Positions 59,976 through 64,000 of a DNA stretch of 64,000 bases are shown here, piece after piece; within the stretch, counting starts at the first letter, position 1, and each line of letters opens with the position of its first letter. The position numbers and the translations under genes were made by a program. A model generated the notes under the pieces. That model searched no databases. It was given only the letters and a program-made list of their open reading frames with translations, and was not told the origin of the DNA. Source of the DNA: Corynebacterium diphtheriae (GTDB lineage: Bacteria; Actinomycetota; Actinomycetes; Mycobacteriales; Mycobacteriaceae); contig NZ_LN831026.1 in assembly GCF_001457455.1 (NCBI RefSeq), forward strand, positions 1,550,001 to 1,614,000, read 5' to 3'.

Positions 59976-62900
59976 TTAAACCTTTTGAACCGTAGCTGTA
60001 ACACCTGCCACAATATCGTGCTCCGCAGGCTCACCAGTGACAACCTCAAAAGAGGTAGCAAGCACTTCGCCAGCAATCATATCAGTGTGACGCAACGCCC
60101 ATTCCTTCTTTTCTTCAGGAACAACAAGCTTGACCTCGATTCGGTCGGAAACCTCAAATCCCGAAGCCTTTCGAGCATCCTGCAAACCACGGATAACATC
60201 TGCAGCCCAGCCCTCAGCTTCAAGCTCTTCGGTCAAGGTCATATCCAAAACCACGAGGCCATCAACACCGTCGATCTGAGTGGTGGAATCAGGATCAGCA
60301 GCCACGAGACGCTCCGTAAACTCACCAGCAACAAGCTCAATGCCATCAGCTACGACAGCATCTCCACGGCGTTCATAGTTTCCAGACTTGACAGCCTTGA
60401 TAGCACGCTGAACATCCTTGCCTAGTCGAGGACCTGCAACCTTGGCGTTGACCACAACATCAAAGCGGCCGACGCTATCAACGTCAGAGGTAAGAGCAAC
60501 TTCCTTTACATTGACCTCATCGCGAATGATATCCGCGAAATCTGCCAATCGTGCCGATTCCGGCAACGCAACGGTAACCTTCGGCAGTGGCAAACGGTTA
60601 CGCAGCTTATGCGCCTTACGCACCGAGCTCGTAGCCGAGCAGACGCCACGAACCTCATCCATTGCGCGAACAAGATCATCATCCGCTGGGAATTGATCGG
60701 CTTGAGGGAAATCGGCCAAGTGAACCGAACGCTCCCCTGTGAGTCCACGCCAGATGACCTCAGACACCATAGGCAGCAGTGGCGCTGTCACACGGGTGAG
60801 AGTCTCAAGGACTGTGTACAAGGTGTTAAACGCCTCTGGATGCTCAGTATCACCTGCCCAGAAACGATCGCGAGAACGACGAACGTACCAGTTGGTCAAT
60901 GCATCGCAGAAAGTACGAACCTCATCACATGCACGTGCAATGTCCGTGTTATCCAAAGCATCGCCAACAGCCGCTACAACATCGTGCAGTTTAGCGAGGA
61001 TATAACGATCCAAAACGTCAGAGGAATCAACTGACCATTGTGCTGGCTTAGAAGAATACAACTGCAAGAAGCTATACGCATTCCACATAGGCAACAGCGC
61101 CTGGCGCACACCTTCACGAATACCCTGTTCGGTGACAATCAAGTTACCGCCGCGCAGAATGGGAGAACTCATCAGGAACCAACGCATAGCATCGGAGCCA
61201 TCTCGGTTGAAGACCTCATTAACATCTGGGTAGTTGCGGCGCGACTTCGACATCTTGGTGCCGTCGTCTCCCAGCACGATTCCATGCGCTACGACCTTCT
61301 TGAACGCAGGGCGATCAAACAACGCTGTGGCAAGAACATGCAGGGTGTAGAACCAACCACGGGTCTGACCGGAGTACTCCACGATGAAGTCTGCAGGTGA
61401 ATGGGTATCAAACCAGTCTTTGTTCTCAAAGGGGTAATGCTTTTGAGCAAAAGGCATCGAGCCAGATTCAAACCAGCAGTCCAAAACCTCTGGAACACGA
61501 CGCATCGTAGATTTACCAGTCGGATCATCTGGATTCGGACGCGTAAGTTCATCGATATGCGGCCGGTGCAAAGATTCCGGACAAACACCGAAATCACGCT
61601 CTAGTTCTTCCAAAGAACCATAGACGTCTACACGTGGGTAGTTTTCATCATCCGATACCCACACTGGGATAGGCGAACCCCAGTAACGGTTACGGGAAAT
61701 GTTCCAGTCACGCGCACCTTCAAGCCACTTACCAAACTGGCCGTCACGGATATGAGACGGCATCCAGTCGATCTCTTTGTTCAACTCGACCATGCGATCG
61801 CGTATCTTGGTGACCTCCACAAACCACGATGGCAAAGCCATGTAGATCAGTGGTTCGCCAGAGCGCCAAGAGTGCGGATAGGAGTGCTCAATGGTCTGAT
61901 GGCGCACAACGCGACCTGCTGCTTTAAGATCAGCAATGATGCTCTTATTTGCGTCAAATACGAGCTGTCCTTGGTATTCCGGCACCAAAGATGTGAACTT
62001 TCCGTCCATATCAACCGGAATGACTACCTCAATGCCATATTCCTTACAGGTATTCATATCGTCTTCACCAAAAGCAGGCGCCTGGTGGACGATACCCGTA
62101 CCATCTTCGGTGGTCACATATTCTGCTGCCAAAATCTGGAAAGCATTTTCATGATCAGCGAAGTAATTAAAGATTGGCTGATATATCAAACCAACAAGCT
62201 CACTACCTGGACGAACCGCGAGCACTTCATGGTCTTCGCCCAACTCCTTGGCATACGCACCGACGAGAGCCTCAGCCAGCAACACGCGCTGACCGCGAAT
62301 GGCCTCAGCGCCCTGATCGCCTACCTTCACCTCAACGTAGTTAACCTGGGGGTTAACAGCCAAAGCCAAGTTCGATGGCAAAGTCCATGGTGTAGTGGTC
62401 CAAGCCAGCGCATATGCACCCACGAGAGAGGCATCAGCTGCACTGTCATCTTTTACGCCAGTGATAGGGAACGTGACTGTCAGGGTTGGATCCTGACGCA
62501 TCTTATAGGAGTCGTCGAGTCGCGTTTCTTGATTAGACAAAGGCGTGTGCTCAGCCCAAGAATAAGGCAAGACACGAAAGCCTTGATAAATCAAACCTTT
62601 GTCATAGAGGGTCTTAAAAGCCCACATGACAGATTCCATGAAGTCCATATCCATGGTCTTGTAACCGTTATCGAAGTCCACCCAGCGCGCCTGACGCGTC
62701 ACGTAGTCTTTCCACTCTTGGGTGTACTCCAAAACCGACTTCGCGCAGTAATTGTTAAAGGACTCAAGACCCATTGCCTCGATCTCGCCCTTGTCTTTGA
62801 TGCCGAGCTGCTTTTCAGCCTCCAACTCAGCAGGAAGACCATGGCAATCCCAACCGAATACGCGATTAACTAGTTTGCCCTTCATGGTCTGGTAACGAGG

Positions 62901-63134
62901 CACGATGTCTTTAACGTATCCGGTAAGCAGATGGCCATAGTGCGGCAAACCATTGGCAAAAGGAGGACCATCGTAGAACACGTACTCAGGATTTTCCTGG
63001 CGGTTAGTCAACGAAGCTTTAAAAGTCTCATCGTCTTTCCAGTACTCCAAGACTTGGCGTTCCATATCTGGGAACACATTTGTTCCACCGGACATATCTA
63101 CGCGTGGATATACTCCACCAACTGCGTTTGACAT
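59976..63134 (-). CDS. ileS: Isoleucyl-tRNA synthetase
   Basis: Class I synthetase of 1052 residues charging tRNA-Ile. HIGH-type motif in [21 protein letters not shown] in [16 protein letters not shown], editing domain between them. Expression is under a T-box leader. GAAGGAG precedes the ATG; this site is the one masked by the T-box. Confidence 0.97.
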   Translation of the reverse strand: MSNAVGGVYPRVDMSGGTNVFPDMERQVLEYWKDDETFKASLTNRQENPEYVFYDGPPFANGLPHYGHLLTGYVKDIVPRYQTMKGKLVNRVFGWDCHGLPAELEAEKQLGIKDKGEIEAMGLESFNNYCAKSVLEYTQEWKDYVTRQARWVDFDNGYKTMDMDFMESVMWAFKTLYDKGLIYQGFRVLPYSWAEHTPLSNQETRLDDSYKMRQDPTLTVTFPITGVKDDSAADASLVGAYALAWTTTPWTLPSNLALAVNPQVNYVEVKVGDQGAEAIRGQRVLLAEALVGAYAKELGEDHEVLAVRPGSELVGLIYQPIFNYFADHENAFQILAAEYVTTEDGTGIVHQAPAFGEDDMNTCKEYGIEVVIPVDMDGKFTSLVPEYQGQLVFDANKSIIADLKAAGRVVRHQTIEHSYPHSWRSGEPLIYMALPSWFVEVTKIRDRMVELNKEIDWMPSHIRDGQFGKWLEGARDWNISRNRYWGSPIPVWVSDDENYPRVDVYGSLEELERDFGVCPESLHRPHIDELTRPNPDDPTGKSTMRRVPEVLDCWFESGSMPFAQKHYPFENKDWFDTHSPADFIVEYSGQTRGWFYTLHVLATALFDRPAFKKVVAHGIVLGDDGTKMSKSRRNYPDVNEVFNRDGSDAMRWFLMSSPILRGGNLIVTEQGIREGVRQALLPMWNAYSFLQLYSSKPAQWSVDSSDVLDRYILAKLHDVVAAVGDALDNTDIARACDEVRTFCDALTNWYVRRSRDRFWAGDTEHPEAFNTLYTVLETLTRVTAPLLPMVSEVIWRGLTGERSVHLADFPQADQFPADDDLVRAMDEVRGVCSATSSVRKAHKLRNRLPLPKVTVALPESARLADFADIIRDEVNVKEVALTSDVDSVGRFDVVVNAKVAGPRLGKDVQRAIKAVKSGNYERRGDAVVADGIELVAGEFTERLVAADPDSTTQIDGVDGLVVLDMTLTEELEAEGWAADVIRGLQDARKASGFEVSDRIEVKLVVPEEKKEWALRHTDMIAGEVLATSFEVVTGEPAEHDIVAGVTATVQKV

Positions 63135-63385
63135 TTTTCTCCTTCACTTTCGCAAGCATTCTGCCTTAAAGTGCGGGGACGCGTTTCCGCGCGGTACCAC
63201 CCCGCTTGAGCATTCCACCAGAGGCATCTGATGTAAGCTCCGCTTCGTTCGTGAAGGAGATGACGGTCCCACCCGTTCGGTTCTACTGCACTTCAACAAT
63301 GCTGCAAAGCACTGATGAAAAGTGGTTCTTCCGAAGACTCCCCAGTGATAGCTGGATCAGCGTCGTCTATCCCGAAATTATACCC
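63135..63385 (-). promoter_or_regulatory. Translational (class II) T-box leader of ileS
   Basis: On the minus strand a TATAAT -10 (63377-63382) is followed by a short stem I with loop AGCTATCACTGGGG; AUC at 63347-63349 is the Ile specifier. Downstream GGGTGGTACCGCG (63190-63202) is the T-box core, then a stem whose 3' part can hide the GAAGGAG before ileS. Uncharged tRNA-Ile would open the ribosome site. This layout matches actinobacterial ileS T-boxes. Confidence 0.9.
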
Positions 63386-63470
63386 AGTGAAGTCAAATTA
63401 GAAACTCTTGCCCCCAACAGGGTCATTCTCAATCTTGTTGTCCCTTGGATTCTAGGTGGGAAAATAAAAA

Positions 63471-63508
63471 CACACGCACTGTAGGCAGTAAACCCTACAG
63501 TGCGTGTG
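63471..63508 (-). terminator. Terminator after wag31
   Basis: CACACGCACTGTAGG and CCTACAGTGCGTGTG pair perfectly (15 bp); TTTTTATTTT follows on the minus strand. Confidence 0.92.
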
Positions 63509-63531
63509 CACTACATTGATTCAGAAGAGAA

Positions 63532-64000
63532 CTAGACGTTCTTGTCTTCTGGAGCCGATGTACCACGGCTTTCTAACTCGTCGAGCTGCGTCTGTAGCAG
63601 AGTCTTGAGGCGAGTACGGTACTCGCGCTCGAAGGTGCGCAACTCGGAGATACGGCTTTCCAATGCATTTTGCTGCTGCTTGACGGTTGCCATGATTTCT
63701 GTGTGCTTACGCTCGGCATCTGCCTGCAAAGCATTAGCCTTCTCCTCAGCCTGGCGAACCTGCGCCTCAGCGCGAGTATTAGCATCCGATAGAGTCTGAG
63801 CGGACTTCTTCTCCGCATCATAAACGAGTGCCTTGGAACGAGCATCAGCATCAGCCAACTGCTTCTCAGCCTTCTGGCGGGCGTCTGCCAAGGTGGTCTT
63901 TGCCTTAGCCTCTGCATCGGAAACTTGCTTTTCAGCAGCTGCTCGAGCTTCGCTCAGCATCGACTTGGAGTTGCTGTCAGCTTCTGCGGTGAGACGATCA
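63532..64000 (-). CDS. wag31: DivIVA/Wag31 polar growth protein, C-terminal part
   Basis: At least 155 C-terminal residues of a coiled-coil protein run to the right edge (frame [21 protein letters not shown]...). Continuous Ala/Glu/Lys heptads end in [21 protein letters not shown] and the tail PEDKNV, as in actinobacterial Wag31, which recruits wall synthesis to cell poles. Position next to ileS supports it. The N-terminal membrane-binding domain lies outside the window. Confidence 0.88.
   Translation of the reverse strand, partial: DRLTAEADSNSKSMLSEARAAAEKQVSDAEAKAKTTLADARQKAEKQLADADARSKALVYDAEKKSAQTLSDANTRAEAQVRQAEEKANALQADAERKHTEIMATVKQQQNALESRISELRTFEREYRTRLKTLLQTQLDELESRGTSAPEDKNV

Overview
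The window is a chromosomal segment of a Corynebacterium, most likely of the C. diphtheriae group. The genes are of moderate G+C content, many are probably leaderless, and the gene order is the actinobacterial one: smc-acyP-mutM-rnc-DUF177-SepIVA, gdhA, glgP, pyk-lgt, the his cluster, glgX, ilvA-dnaE, lspA-rluD, dinB, ileS with a translational T-box, and DivIVA/Wag31. Species assignment is inference from content and order; no rRNA or tRNA gene was recognised.

Layout. 1-8.5 kb: a chromosome/DNA maintenance cluster on the minus strand (smc, acylphosphatase, Na+/alanine symporter, mutM, rnc, DUF177, SepIVA-like). 8.6-15.7 kb: a foreign-looking block bounded by IS481-type ends and a perfect 14-bp direct repeat. 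It holds a frameshifted formate/nitrite channel, a sortase-like protein, rplE-rplX-rplN, a secreted membrane-anchored protein and an IS with a nonsense-broken transposase. 15.7-24.4 kb: central metabolism (gdhA, glycerate kinase, a HIT-like protein, an M20 amidohydrolase, glycogen phosphorylase). 24.4-37 kb: pyk, lgt, a TrpC-like protein and Trp-associated membrane protein left from an ancestral trp operon, then hisI-hisF-impA-hisA-hisH, an MFS carrier, and hisB-hisC-hisD. 37-47.7 kb: a YbjN protein, membrane and lipoproteins, a TetR regulator, glgX, an exonuclease-BRCT fusion, a RelA/SpoT-domain protein, a 41-residue small protein, an S4 protein and a YigZ protein. 47.7-64 kb: ilvA, dnaE, rarD, rluD-lspA, two lipoproteins, ansA, dinB, ileS with its T-box, and the 3' part of wag31.

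The most striking object is the 7.1-kb IS-bounded block. Its outer ends match each other as inverted repeats, both IS ends carry tandem 24-bp repeats behind a 16-bp terminus, and the 14-bp repeat abuts both outer ends like a target-site duplication. It separates two genes that are near neighbours in related genomes and carries three ribosomal protein genes that normally sit in the spc operon. Whether this is a second copy or the only copy of rplN-rplX-rplE cannot be told from the window. A second theme is relic evolution: a TrpC paralogue with catalytic-site substitutions sits exactly where trpC lies in mycobacteria, while trpE, trpB and trpA are missing.
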